Of a DNA stretch of 64,000 bases, positions 22,075-32,877 are shown piece after piece (within the stretch, counting starts at the first letter, position 1; every line of letters begins with the position of its first letter). The stretch lies in assembly GCF_000372725.1 (NCBI RefSeq), contig NW_005202237.1, positions 292,411 to 356,410 on the forward strand. Reading direction: 5' to 3'. The notes beneath the pieces were generated by a model. That model was not told the origin of the DNA. It ran no database searches and saw only the letters and a program-made list of their open reading frames with translations. The translations under genes were made by a program, and so were the position numbers. This DNA comes from Emiliania huxleyi CCMP1516 (lineage: Eukaryota > Haptophyta > Isochrysidales > Noelaerhabdaceae).

Positions 22075-22479
22075 ATGGAGAGAGAGGGGGGACGACACTC
22101 GGCCACATCCGCAGCCGCCATCGCTGAGCTCGCCGGCCCAGAGAGCCTGCCGACGGCCTTTGGCGGCTCGTGCGCGCGCCTCTCTGCGCAGCAGGCTGAC
22201 GCGGCTGGCTGGAGCCGCGTGCCCATCGACGAACGCCGGCGGTTGTGGCAGCAGTCGAAGCTCGCCGGCTACCTGCTGCACGAGGGAGAGGTGCGCGTGG
22301 AGGCCGAGGTGGAGACCGAGGAAGAGAAGGCCTTCCACGGCTTCTCCTCGTCGCTCGGCTACCCTCTCCCTCTCGCTCCGGAGCCGGTGAAGCCCGTGCG
22401 GCGGCCGTGGTGGGCAGCCTGCTTCCCCATCGCGCGGCGGATCCCGCGGACGCTATCCACGCTCTCCCTGGACGCATGA
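22075..22479 (+). CDS. Hypothetical protein, 134 residues
   Basis: The ORF starts with ATG at 22075 (the GTG 12 bases earlier was rejected) and ends with TGA. The composition is non-repetitive: Ala-rich N-terminus, then PIDERRRLWQQSKLAGYLLH, an acidic stretch EAEVETEEEKAF and a Pro-rich part ending in a Trp pair. No domain or targeting signal is recognised. The codon composition is plausible but the length is short, so it may be an exon of a larger gene. Confidence 0.35.
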   Translation: MEREGGRHSATSAAAIAELAGPESLPTAFGGSCARLSAQQADAAGWSRVPIDERRRLWQQSKLAGYLLHEGEVRVEAEVETEEEKAFHGFSSSLGYPLPLAPEPVKPVRRPWWAACFPIARRIPRTLSTLSLDA

Positions 22480-23302
22480 CCGCGACCGCGACCGGCTGAG
22501 CCGAGACGGGAGGGGCTCGCTTGCACCTTGCTTCTCTCCCCTGCTCCCCCTCGGTAGCGCGAGGCACCCTCCACTGAGGTGAGCAATCCCTCGCTGGTGT
22601 GAGTGCTGTGGTGGTATATATCTCTCGATATTTTTTTATTTTTGCCCCTATTATGTTCGCACGGTCTAGCTGTTCGGCTTCGCTCCACGCTTTGGCTTTC
22701 GCGCTTCGCCTTTCTCGGAATACAATACAAACGCTTGATACTTACACTTGTTGCCCGGTCGCGGTATCCGATGTATACCGCAGGATACTGGGCGGGAGAT
22801 ACCGCGGGATCCGGGAGACACCGGGAGAACGGGAGACACCGGGATATTATTTATTGAACTCAATATCTCTCGGTAACTTCGGCGCCTAACGGCAAACGGG
22901 GCACACGCTATCCTGTGCAGTCAGGGCAAGTGGGGGCGGGGCGGACAGCCCAGAGTCTATACCCTGGGATCTCTCCGCCCAGTCCGGGGGTGCGTCGAAC
23001 CTTCCATCACCCTGTCGGAAGCGGCGTGCCGGTGGAGGCACGTCCGGGTTTTGGAAGTAAAGATATATTACTTTTTTTCTCGGTACTTCGGCATCTCGTC
23101 TCTCCACTCCGCGCGCCGGTGTGTGATGTCCCTTGTCCGTTGACACCCGCACGAGAGTACGAGACGGCGCGCCCGCCGCCTGCACGTGCCCTGCCTCTCC
23201 ACCGGCTCGTTCTTCCTCCCCGATCTGACCCCCCCTCCCGCCCGCTCCCTCTCTCCCTTCTCTCCCTCTCCCTCCCCTCCCGCGGCCTCTACCTGCCGCA
23301 AC
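22480..23302. other. Intergenic region before the KDEL receptor
   Basis: It holds an AT-rich patch (about 22610-22650). It also has a run of imperfect repeats around GGGAGACACCGGGAGA and GGTATCC-type motifs at about 22758-22850. The KDEL receptor ends into this region on the minus strand. No gene was recognised; the long plus-strand frame across it and the next gene is a shadow. Confidence 0.4.
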
Positions 23303-24582
23303 TCAGACCGAGTCGATCTCGATGGGCGCGTCGATGCCGCGCTCTCGCTTCGACTTCATGTACGTGTAAAAGAAGTCGAGGTAGAGCGCCTGCGCACGTC
23401 GGGCGGCCGTGTGTGGCACGGGACCGCGCGGATCGGGCGCCGCGCGGGGCGGCGAGGAGAGGGGCGGTGAGGAGAGGGGTGGGTAGGAGAGAGGCGGCGA
23501 GGAGAGGGGTGGGTAGGAGAGAGGCGGCGAGGAGAGGGGTGGGTAGGAGAGAGGCGGCGAGGAGAGGGGCGGGTAGGAGAGAGGCGGCGAGGAGAGGGGC
23601 GGGTAGGAGAGGGGAGAGAGGGGATCGAGCGTGCGGGCGTCGGAGGAGAGGGGCGGGTGCGACTCGCCGTCTGGACAGTGCCCGAGATCCAGACGATGAG
23701 CTGCATGTAGTGCGGCTCGGTCGCGTAGCTGCGGTGGCACCACCACACACAGGGGGCGGGGTGGGGCGAGGCCGGGGCGGCGGAGCCCGAAGCGGCGCGA
23801 GGCCACGCGAGGTCAGCTCTACTGCTGGCAGGGGTGGCGGCGGGAAGGGGCGGGGAGGTCGGGAGGGTGAGAGGGCACCGGTAGATCCAGTTGAGGATGT
23901 AAAAGAGGCGGTACAGCCCCAGCAGCAATATGTAGTGGCCTGCCACCAAAGGCGAGGGCGGTCGCGCCGCGCTGGCCGCGCGCTCGCCTCGGAGGGTGGC
24001 CCTCGGGGCGGCGCTAGCTGGCCGCAACAGCAGCGGGGCACGGGCGCGGCTGCGGGGCGTGCGCTGCGTGGCGCTGCGTGGCGCTGCGTGGCGCTGCGTG
24101 GCGCTGCGTGGGCGCGCGCCCGTCAGCGACTCCGCGCCGCCCTGCTTCTGCAGCATGAAGAGCTGCGGCAGAATGGCCACCGCCTCGAGGTAGATGGAGA
24201 AGGCCCAGCACATCTCGAAGGGTGACTCGTGGTCCTGGTTGAAGGCGACGCCCATCAGCGCGGCCGGAGCAACCAGGTAGGCGATGGGGAAGGCGTCGTC
24301 CTCCTGCGAGTAGGTGTCCTTGTGCGGCACGCCGAACTTCATCACGTACACCACCGCCACGGACGACGAGATGAAGATGACCTTCATGATTGTGTTGTAG
24401 ATGGAGAGAAAGTTCCAAAAGATGTCGAGGTATCGAAAGCAAAATACGATGACGTATAGCAGCTGTGTCTTGAGCGAGATGCCAGCGACGCTCTTGGAGG
24501 TGAAGAGCTTCCAAAACATCACGATGAAGGAGAGCAAATGAGACGTGTCCCCCAGCAGCCGGAAGACGTTCATCGCCACCAT
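23303..24582 (-). CDS. ERD2: ER lumen protein-retaining receptor (KDEL receptor)
   Basis: This seven-helix membrane receptor retrieves KDEL/HDEL-type proteins from the Golgi to the ER. The exons, read downward, are 24120-24582, 23879-23939, 23668-23728 and 23303-23389, giving 223 residues against about 212 usually. Start context is MVAMNVFRLLGDTSHLLSF; the second Met (24573) matches the usual start. Family hallmarks are KSVAGISLKTQLLYV, FRYLDIFWNFLSIYNT, FSIYLEAVAILPQLFML and YRLFYILNWIYR. Introns 1 and 3 have GC donors (24119 and 23667); intron 2 has GT. The introns contain private tandem repeats: about 10-bp units at 24061-24110 and about 30-bp units at 23450-23610. The C-tail is charged (KSK-RER) and ends in EIDSV. 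Confidence 0.96.
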
Positions 24583-25177
24583 CGCTCGCCGCGCCAGGTG
24601 GCCTCGCAGCGGCCTGCGAGGGCGGAGGCGAGGCGACGAGCGTCAGCAGCCGGGAGCGGGGCGGCAAGCAGCGGAGGGCACGCCCGGCTGCTGGCCGGCC
24701 CTGCGGCGCGACGGGCGGAGTACCTCGGTGTGTGTAGTTCGGGCAGCTGTGAGCGCTGTGTTGTGCGAGGGAGAGTCGTAAAATTCTTCTCAAATCCGAA
24801 AGTATATGGCAAGCCAAGCGGGAGCGCTCCTCGCGGGATGCTGGCGACTTCTTAATTCTTTTTCATGCTCTTTCGCCGACAGCGCGAGCGTCGAGCTGTG
24901 ACGGCTCGCTGAGGGCGCACACTCGCGACACTCGCGCGCTCGCGCGGCCGGCAAAACGCCCAAATCGAGCTGCGCCGCGGTTTCTACTTCAATGATAGGG
25001 ATGCGCTCGGTCCGAGCGCACATTTTCGAGTGAGCGCGGCGCACCCGCAAGAGCGCGCGCGGCGCACTGTACAGACCCAACAGGAACACGACAGAAAACG
25101 CGGAGGGACAGAGTAGCAGAGAGTGCAGGGAGGAGTGCGGCGACGCGAGCATGAACGTATCTGGCGGACAGCGGCGC
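24583..25177. promoter_or_regulatory. Upstream region of the KDEL receptor
   Basis: This lies between the ERD2 start (minus) and the 3' end of the next minus-strand gene. It contains GTGCGAGGGAGAGTCGTAAA running into AATTCTTCTC (about 24763-24790). That composite motif recurs upstream of other genes in the window (see findings), so it may be part of the ERD2 promoter or an old repeat. Confidence 0.35.
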
Positions 25178-25753
25178 TCAGTCGCGCGCCTTGCGGCACG
25201 CGACGAAGGCCCCCACCACCCCGCTGAAGCCGACGCAGCAGTGCCCCAGGCAAGACGTGGCCTCGCCAAGGCGCACGGGGCAGCCCGGCGACGCCGTGGC
25301 GCGCTGCTGCTCGGCCGCCTCCTTGTACGCCTTGATGGTCTTCTGCAGCGACTCGATGACGGTGGCCTGCACGGCGACCTGGTCCTCGCGCGAGCGGTGC
25401 GCGCTTTTGAGCTGCGCCTCGAGCGACTTAACTGTGGCCTCGGAACGAGTGGCACGTTCCTGCGCCTCCTTCAGCTCCTCTTTCACCGAGTCCAGGTACC
25501 ACGTCTCGTGAACCTCCTCCGGGTCGAGATCGTCGCAGGGTGCCACAGTAAGCGTCTGGTAGTTCGCGAAAATCGAGCGGGGCGAAATCCTCGACAGCGT
25601 CCTCCCGTCGAGGAATGCTTGCACTCCGCCAAAGGTGAAGGGGCTCGGGACCGAGTAGGAGCTTGCAGCAGCACCAGAAGACGTCATCGAACGGTGGAGA
25701 CTGGCACAGCGCGCGCGGCCGGGCAGGAAAAGGAAAACAATTCCGCGAATCAT
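25178..25753 (-). CDS. Hypothetical coiled-coil protein
   Basis: 191 residues from the ATG at 25753; an internal ATG at 25687 (MTSSGAAASS) is an alternative. Residues about 85-155 form a clear heptad-type coiled coil rich in Glu, Lys, Ala and Gln (KEELKEAQERATRSEATVKS). A Cys/Gly-rich, weakly hydrophobic C-terminus follows and ends in CRKARD. Before it is a 50-residue Ser/Phe-rich part with FTFGGVQAFLDGRTLSR. No named family is recognised. A tail-anchored membrane role is possible but weak. No intron is needed. Confidence 0.55.
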   Translation of the reverse strand: MIRGIVFLFLPGRARCASLHRSMTSSGAAASSYSVPSPFTFGGVQAFLDGRTLSRISPRSIFANYQTLTVAPCDDLDPEEVHETWYLDSVKEELKEAQERATRSEATVKSLEAQLKSAHRSREDQVAVQATVIESLQKTIKAYKEAAEQQRATASPGCPVRLGEATSCLGHCCVGFSGVVGAFVACRKARD

Positions 25754-27129
25754 ATTTCTTTTGTTTTAGGTATGTTGTTCGCAAATCAGATTTCACTCCC
25801 CCCCCCCCCCCCCCTTCCCCCCCCCCCCCTCCCTCTCCCGCCCACCGAGATGTGATGTTGGGAGAAGGCCTTATGGGAGCAGGAGCAGGGGCGCGACGAG
25901 AGGGCCTCCGACGCTCCGAGAGCGTGGCGGGGTAGGCACGGCCGCCTCGATGGCCTCCTGCGCCTCCCCGTCCACCGTGGTGAGCAGGCCGCCTGCGCGT
26001 CGCCTTCGACTTGAGCGAGCACGCCGGCACAGTCTCGACATCCGAGAGGGCGACCTCGCGCCGCCTCTCCAGCACGCCTCTGGCGAGTCGGTTGCGCACG
26101 ATCGCCGCCCGCGCGGCCCGCCGCCTCGGCCACCGCGGCCACCTCCTCCAGTCGACGGCGAGGCGCCTGAGGGCAGGCTCCGAGGAGGGTCCGAGAAGGG
26201 TCCGAAAGTGTGCGACCATCTGGTGACAGCGCTCGCGCGCCGAGGCACGTCCAAGCTGGCCGCCTCTGCGCTCATCGACGAAGCCTGCTGTGTGCGGTCA
26301 CCGTCGCCTGGCGGCGCTCTCGCAGCGGACGCCACGGCGGCGCAGATGCCCCTCGGTGAAGGTGGCGGCGGAGAAGAGGGACCGCCGCGGCTCGTCGAGC
26401 AGCGGCACGAGGCCAATATGTGGCCTCGTACAGCGCAAGCGCGGGCGCGTTCCCCTACGGCGCGGCACAACCGCGGGGTCGTCGGCTCGGCTTGGTAGCT
26501 GTCTCGGAGGAGTCTCAGAAGTGTCTCGGAGCAGTCTCGGTGATGTCTCGGCGCAGTCTCTGTCTGGGAGGATCTGGGAGTATGTTATGGGAAAGTCTCC
26601 AACCAGTCTCGGAGGCGTTTTTTGGTTGCCTCGACTGTCTGGATGGTGTCTCGGTGGTGCACGGTTGAGTCTGAGAGTGTCGGGAAGCGCTCACGCGAGA
26701 CTCACGGCAATCTCCTCCAAGAGCAGGACCAGCTCTCCTCGCATCTGCGGGAGGTGCATCAGCCCGCGCGCGATGAAGCCGAGGTGCCGACACGTTCACC
26801 GCGCGATGAAGTCGCCTATGCACGCACTGACACGTTCATCGCGTGGCCTGGAGGAGGAGGCGCAGCGGCGCCAGCTGAGGATACAGGCCAGCCTTCACCC
26901 GCAACGGCCGGACTGGCTGCCACGGTGACGACCGCAACGGTCTTCGTGCACATGGAAGTCGTTCAAATACGCGCCGCCGCAGGCCGCTGCTGCACTGGAC
27001 GGGAAAACAGGGGAAGCGCGAGTCGGCGACGGCCAATTTGGCTTCTGTCGAATATTCAGAAATTCCCGTTTTTCTTTCTGTATCAACACCCTTGTCTCTC
27101 CTGTCAGGGGCAAGATGTCTGGCCTTTAC
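25754..27129. other. Unresolved, probably coding region (minus strand)
   Basis: Several GC-rich frames are open here but none can be fixed by homology. Minus-strand fragments with protein-like composition include VAHFRTLLGPSSEPALRRLA and LVPLLDEPRRSLFSAATF. A possible micro-exon with good sites (CCGCAG|ATG ... GCC|GTGAGT) lies at about 26704-26742. Imperfect GTCTCGG repeats at 26505-26600 look intronic. A C-run occupies 25797-25830. These may be the downstream exons of the exon annotated at 27130-27339. Confidence 0.3.
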
Positions 27130-27339
27130 CTCAACCGTGTCTACGGCGACCGCCCGGTACTCGCGCTGTCGCTTCCGCCGCTTCGCCTTCGTCTCCTTGC
27201 TGCGCAGCAGGGTGTAGTTCGGGCCCACCTCCGCCACGCTGTCCAGCACGTGGGCGGCGCTCGCCATCTCGACCGCGTCGTCCTCCGGCGGAAGCTCCGC
27301 GTCGCCCGCGGCCGCTTCCCGAGCACGCTCGTCGCGCAT
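27130..27339 (-). CDS. Exon of an unknown gene
   Basis: The frame starts with ATG at 27339 and runs to a textbook donor GTTGAG|GTAAAG at 27130. It encodes an acidic N-terminal part, then VLDSVAEVGPNYTLLRSKET and a basic KAKRRKRQREYRAVAV. The charge pattern suggests a nuclear or nucleic-acid-associated protein, but no family is recognised. The frame is also open upstream of this ATG, so the start is uncertain. The next exons were not resolved. Confidence 0.4.
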
Positions 27340-27647
27340 CCGCTCGTGGTCGGGCCTGCCGACGCGCCACGCCGGTGCCCGTGTGCCTCGCCGCCGCGTC
27401 CGGCGCCGGCATCGTACGCTGCCACAGGTCGTCCCACAGGTGTCCCAACCTGAGGGAGGGTGTAGAGGATGTAGAGTGTAGAGCGCTGTAGAGCTGTAGA
27501 GCTGTAGAGCGCTGTAGAGCTGTAGAGCTCTACATCCGCCGCGGGACGAAGCGCGTGCTAGAGCGATGTAGAGGCGCTCTACAACGTGAAATCTCTACAA
27601 CAAACTCTACATCATAAGCCGCGAACGAGGCACGGTCGCTCTCCGAC
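27340..27647. repeat. TGTAGAGC-type tandem repeats between two genes
   Basis: From about 27470 to 27615 the sequence repeats TGTAGAGC/TGTAGAGCTG units and inverted forms (CTCTAC), so it can fold on itself. It lies between the starts of the minus-strand exon at 27339 and the plus-strand ORF at 27648. No coding signal is seen. Confidence 0.6.
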
Positions 27648-28664
27648 ATGAGGCGCGTTGCGCTTGCCAGTGCTGCCCTGGCCTTCTGTCTGCCCGCCCA
27701 ATGGGTGGCAGGTGCCTCTGCTGCTGTGGCATGCCTCACGGCTGCGACTGGCCGGCGCCTCGGCGACGTGCACTGGCAGGCCCCAGGCTTTCCGCCCGGC
27801 GGGTTGAGAGCGTTGCGCTTTGTAGGCCGCCTGACAGCGAGCAGGCTCCACGCTCCAGAGGGAGCGCCGGGAGGACGTGGCCCCCTGCTCTCCGTCCCCG
27901 CCGTCTGCGACACTGCTCGTCGTCTGCGAACGAGATGCTGCTGCATGATCCAGGCGCAGCCTCTCTGGCCCGGCCCCGCTCTCCCCGCCCCGCAGCAGCC
28001 AGCGTCGAACAACTCGAGGGCAACAAGACGCGGTCGTGGACGGGTTCTGTCGGCTCCTTTGGAGCGGGGATCGTATCCACGTCGCGGACACGACATCGTC
28101 TTTTTCCAGATTGCAGCGGCCCGTTCCCTGAATCGTCCCTGTGCGGCCCTCACCCCACTGTTGATTCCCTCCTCTCAGGAGAGCCAAGCAGAGCAGTCCG
28201 CGACGCTGCATCCCACCCTCCTCCATGACAGTGCTGGTCTCCAGGCACGCGCCTCCTCCCGCCTCCCAGCCCAGCCCCGCAGCGGCCAGCCAGCAGCAGC
28301 AGCAGCAGCAGCAGCCAGCGTCGAACAACTCGAGGGCAACAAGTCGCGGTCGTGGACGGGTTCTGTCGGCTCCTTTGGAGCGGGGATCGTATCCACGTCG
28401 CGGACACGACATCGTCTTTTTCCAGATTGCAGCGCCCCGTCCCTCGAGCCTTCACTCTGCAATCAATGTCGCCCTCACGCGACTCTCTCCCCCTTGCTCT
28501 GGCCAGGCGTTTCCCACCTCGCCGCGCGACTCGTCGCGCGACACGGAGCGGATAAAGTGGGGAATCGTGTTTTTCTCCGTGCCCAGATGACTAGGGACCC
28601 TGCCATGCTAAGCCTATGGGCTGCAAGTCGGGCTCACCAAGCGGGTAGGGGAGGGGGGGGGTAG
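27648..28664 (+). CDS. Hypothetical secreted protein with an internal duplication
   Basis: ATG at 27648 opens with a good signal-peptide pattern: MRRVALASAALAFCLPAQW then VAGASA. The frame stays open for 338 codons. However, the second half carries a duplicated segment of about 127 bp (27992-28118 and about 28308-28434, one mismatch seen). The two copies are read in different frames, so the real C-terminus is doubtful and unseen introns are likely. The N-terminal 60 residues are the most credible part. No domain is recognised. Confidence 0.3.
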   Translation: MRRVALASAALAFCLPAQWVAGASAAVACLTAATGRRLGDVHWQAPGFPPGGLRALRFVGRLTASRLHAPEGAPGGRGPLLSVPAVCDTARRLRTRCCCMIQAQPLWPGPALPAPQQPASNNSRATRRGRGRVLSAPLERGSYPRRGHDIVFFQIAAARSLNRPCAALTPLLIPSSQESQAEQSATLHPTLLHDSAGLQARASSRLPAQPRSGQPAAAAAAAASVEQLEGNKSRSWTGSVGSFGAGIVSTSRTRHRLFPDCSAPSLEPSLCNQCRPHATLSPLLWPGVSHLAARLVARHGADKVGNRVFLRAQMTRDPAMLSLWAASRAHQAGRGGGG

Positions 28665-29772
28665 GTTCTCTCGAGGTTCTCGAGGTGGATATCCTTTGGC
28701 CGCGTTGGGTAGCGAGGATTGGTGTGACGCGATCCACGCAGGCGTGTAGGTAAAAGACAGCGCAGGTATTTTCTTCTGGGGGCAACCCGCTTTGTGTTTC
28801 GACCTGTGTAAAATTCTCATGAACCGGTGCCCTTGGAGCACTTGGAGTGCGGTCGGCAACCTCACGCCCAGGACCGGGGAGCTGAGAAGCGCACCGTGAA
28901 CTTACTCTAGTCCTGTGCCCAGTGTCGTGCGAGGGAGTTTTGTTGTAAAATTCTACTACTCGAGTAGTAAAGGCGACAAGGTCGGCAGTGAGTCACGCGG
29001 CAGTGAGTCTGCGCTGGCGGCCAAGCAGTGAGTCTTCTGTGTGTCCCGTCCTACCAGAGAAAAGTGGTGGCCTCGGAGTGCAGCCGGCGAGCCAAGCGCT
29101 ACTCTGCGAATACGAAGGCGTGGTTCTCCACCGTGGCCGCGCGCTGAGGCTACGACAGCAGCCACCGAAAGAAGAGGCAGCGCGGAAGGACCGCAGCATG
29201 AGGCCGGTAAACGGAACCGCGATGGCCGTGCCGGTGTCGCGTGTAACTTCGCCGCCCGCGGAGGCCGTCGGCTCGACGCGCGTCATGCACCCGCACATGC
29301 ACAGGATGAGACTCGTGCTTCGATCAGGCCCGACATCATCAACAAGTGGCCGAGTTACACTGCACCGCACAACGAGAGTGGCCGCATGGGCCTAGGCAGG
29401 CTATGTGGTATAAGAACTCCACGTTCTCTTGCCCGCAGGTTGAGCCGTTGATCTGACAGGGCCCGGTGGCAGCCGTCGTGACCTCGCACCCCCGTGTCAC
29501 GCTTTTAATATGCTCAACCTGGAGTCGTGGGTGCTCGAGCGACGCGAGTGTGTGACTGTGGTGCTGAATCTAGTTTGTTGAACTCACGGGAGTAGCGGGA
29601 CCTGCCACAGGTACTTCGATTGGCGGCTCGGCTCACACACTAGCCTAGTGCACTATCCCCACCCACAGTGCGTTATATCAGTAGCCTGCGCAGGGGCGGC
29701 TCGCGTGTTCCATCTCTCACGCTCACTATATACAACGTCAAGCGCGGCGCGGCAGCATGGGCCATGGCGTGG
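28665..29772. other. Intergenic region with two dispersed repeats
   Basis: A segment at about 28677-28737 recurs at 61269-61328. A second one (about 28913-28955, GTGCGAGGGAGTTTTGTTG then TAAAATTCT) recurs near 24763 and 40852. Open frames between 28988 and 29451 have no protein-like features I can defend. The minus-strand gene ends at 29773. Confidence 0.4.
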
Positions 29773-32700
29773 TCAGCGAAGCTGCGGCGCGTACCACCAT
29801 TCGTCGCCAAGCCGCTCGTCCACCCACACCTCCTCCCCCTCCTCGTCGAAGGCGATCAACATGCCCTTCGAGCTCGACACCTGCACGACCACCCCGCTGT
29901 ACTCCTTGTCAACCGACATGCCGGAGTCCTCCTCCTCCTCCTTGTAGACGACCACCACGCGCGCTCCAGCTTTGGCCTTGGTGGCCTTCGGCTGCCCCGA
30001 CTCGTCCTCCTCCATGGCCTCCAGCTCGTCGAGCATCTCCTGGTCGTAGACTGCCTGCTCGAGCTCCTCCTCGTACTTGGCGTCGCGGTCGAGCTGCGGG
30101 AGGAGGCGTGCGGTGTAGCACGAGGTGCGTGTGGCGTGTGCGTGTGCGTGTGCATGTACGTGTGTGTGCCTCATGCTGCCGCCATGCCCCCAGGTCTTGC
30201 CGCGTCCCTGCTCCGTACGCCTACATGTGGTCATGGGCGAGATTCCTGTTTGAGCGAATATTGACGCACTCGGTGCGAGTGTGGGCTCGAGCCGCGCCTC
30301 GAACTCGTCAACCTTGATGTACGGCTGCCCTCGTTGGCGCGTCTTCGCGTCCGACAGCTTCGACTTGACGGCCTGGGCGTGCGAGATCCGCGCAGCTCGC
30401 GCAGCAGCATCGTCCTCGCCAAAGTCCATCACGTACTTGTACCTGTGGGACGTGCAATGTGGCGGCGAGGTGTGTCACGCTTGCAGGGATAGTGTCGTAC
30501 CGCATATCTAAAGTGGCCCACGCGCGTACCAGACGCCGTCGGGCCTTGTGACCTAACTCTCGTACAGCAATGTGTGAGCGGGCAGAGAGGGTGTGGCGAG
30601 CTTGGCGCGAGCGAGAGACAAAACGGAGCCACCTGCGCCAGGTAGCCCCACGAGCGAGTCCACCTGCCGCCCTCTACGCGGGACTCCCAAAAGGAAGCCT
30701 GACCGCCAGGATTGTTGCGGCCTCGCTCGAGCTTGACCACGTCGTCGTCCGCGAGTGTGGCTGCAGACGAGCCCCTCGGACGATACGATGCGACAGCCTT
30801 TGCCCGCTCCTCGCGAGTGGAGACGCCGCTGGAAGTCACCTGCGAACAGATCGGAAGAGTCAGGCCCACTATACATCGGTGGCCACACCAGCAGGGATGG
30901 CGCCCTTGCGCGCACGATGTCCTTGGCGCCGCCATCGAGCACCCAGGCGAAGATAACGTACCCGTACTTGTCGACTAGGCCGTCCGTGCGGGCAACGGTG
31001 CCGGCGGCCACCGTGCGGATCGTGCTCTGCTCCGGAAACTTGACTATGAGCCGGTTCTGCGCCTCCCTGCGAATGGCGGGGGAGGCGAGGCAGACAGAGG
31101 GAGGGATGGTGCAGTCGGAAGAGGAGGGGGTCATGCGCTGCTACGCGGCACCTCTCTGCCTCGTCGCAGACGTGGGGGGACGGGTCGGCGACTGGAGCGA
31201 TGTAGAAGGACAGATGCCCGCCCTCGTAAAGCTCCCGGAGCCGTGGCGTCGTGAGCGGCTTGCCGGTGTTGAGGTCGCGCACGACCGCGTCCGAGGAGCG
31301 AAGCGCGCGGGTCACCTACGCCAAAGAGTGTCCCGTCACTCACAAGAGCCCTCGAGGGGCTGGGGGGGAAGGGGGGGTGCAAAAAAGGGGGGCCTCCGAG
31401 CTCGACAGGGACACGAGTACGCCGTCGCTGTCGAATTGCGCTCTCGACACCTGTATACGGAACATCTATACGTGTGGAGTGTGCGAGCGAAAAGCACATG
31501 TGAAAGTGTGGCCTAAGAGGCACCCGGGCGCCGCCGACGTAGAAGCTTGCGGGCGAGGAGCTGTTGGCGAGCTTCTCCTCGGCCCATTTTACGACTGGCG
31601 CGACGAGGTTCTCGGCTCGGCCGAAGATCTCGTCTTTCGTGAGCACCTAGTAAAGAGCTGAGCACTAGTGGTGGCAAGGCATGCTACAGGAGGTGCGTTT
31701 AGCCTAGGGAGGCGCAGCGCCTCCCCCGAAGCGCGGACGAGGGCGGCCTGTTGCGCTGCCTTGCGGAACTCATTTGCTGGTCTGGTCATGCCAGCAGTGG
31801 AAGGCCTCGACTTCGCCTGGCCGGCCTCGATCTTCGCTATGTTCTCGGCCTGCGACGCCCCCGTGAGAGGGGTTGGGTGGGGGGCGGGTGTCGGGCGGGC
31901 GGCGGGCGGAAGGGAGGGGAGGGAGGTGGGGCGGGGCGCCGGGGAGGGGGGCCGTGGGGGGCAGAGAGCGAGGGGCGTGTGAGCGAGGGCGTGTGGCCGG
32001 ACTGGGGCACACCGTGGTCGGCCTGAGGACAGTGCCCGCCGCCGAGGGCATCTCCTTCGCCTGGCCGGCCTCGATCTTCGCTCTGTTCGCGGCCTGCGAC
32101 GCCCCCGTGAGAGGGGGTGGATGGGGGGCGGGTGTCGGGCGGGCGGCGGGCGGAAGGGAGGGGAGGGAGGTGGGGCGGGGCGCCGGGGAGGGGGGCCGAG
32201 GGGGGCAGAGAGCGAGGGGCGTGTGGCCGGGGTGGGGCCTAGGGTGGGGCAAACCGTGTGTGGCACTGTCCTCGTGCCCGCCTCGGAGGGCCTCGACTTC
32301 GCCTGGCCGGCCTCGATCTTCGCTATGTTCTCGGCCTGCGACGCCCCCGTGAGAGGGGGTGGGTGGGGGGCGGGTGTCGGGCGGGCCGCGGGCGGAAGGG
32401 AGGGGAGGGAGGTGGGGCGGGGCGCCAGGGAGGGGGGCCGAAGGGGGCAGAGAGCGAGGGGCGTGTGAGCGAGGGCGTGTGGCCGGACTGGGGCACACCG
32501 TGGTCGGCCTGAGGACTGTGCCGGCCGCCGAGGGCATCTCCTTCGCCTGGCCGGCCTCGATCTTCGCTCTGTTCTCGGCCTGCGACGCCCCCGTGAGAGG
32601 GGGTGGATGGGGGCGGGGTGTCGGGCGGGCGGCGGGCGGAAGGGAGGGGAGGGAGGTGGGGCGGGGCGCCGGTGACGCTCCTCGAGGGGGGCAGAGAGCG

Positions 32701-32839
32701 AGGGGCGTGTGGCCGGGGTGGGGCCTAGGGTGGGGCAAACCGTGTGTGGCACGAGGGCAGTGCCGGCCCTCGAGGGTATAATTCCATGCTTCCACGTGAT
32801 TTGCACTGCCGCGAGCACGTCGCGAGAGTGGATGGCCTA
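29773..32839 (-). CDS. Multi-exon unknown protein with tandemly repeated exons and a Tudor-like C-terminus
   Basis: The exons, read downward, are about 32774-32839, 32526-32579, 32282-32335, 32040-32093, 31721-31849, 31530-31646, 31152-31315, 30916-31066, 30699-30839, 30313-30435 and 29773-30093. Frames join without stops. Three are 54-nt exons coding AENIAKIEAGQAKSRPS-type helical repeats; a fourth copy heads the next exon. Later parts read KYGYVIFAWVLDGGAKDI, an acidic coiled-coil-like LEQAVYDQEMLDELEAMEED and a C-terminal beta-rich DKEYSGVVVQVSSSKGML with EEVWVDERLGDEWWY. The last resembles a small Tudor/Agenet barrel; this is inference. Six donors are GC, three are GT. The first exon begins at an acceptor (TTAG), so the gene probably continues upstream into the ORF at 32878-33727, whose CTAGAG|GCGGCC would be an in-phase GC donor. 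The donor-acceptor pair at 30699/30435 is the least certain. Confidence 0.6.
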
Positions 32840-32877
32840 ACGGACATGACATGCACATGCTACAATCTCGAGTGATC

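Noticed and set aside
22915-24225. 436-codon plus-strand ORF
   Set aside because: Runs antisense through KDEL receptor exons and intronic repeats.
26691-26790. Exon reading HLGFIARGLMHLPQMRGELV
   Set aside because: An in-frame TGA lies just upstream with no acceptor AG between, so it cannot be an internal exon in that frame.
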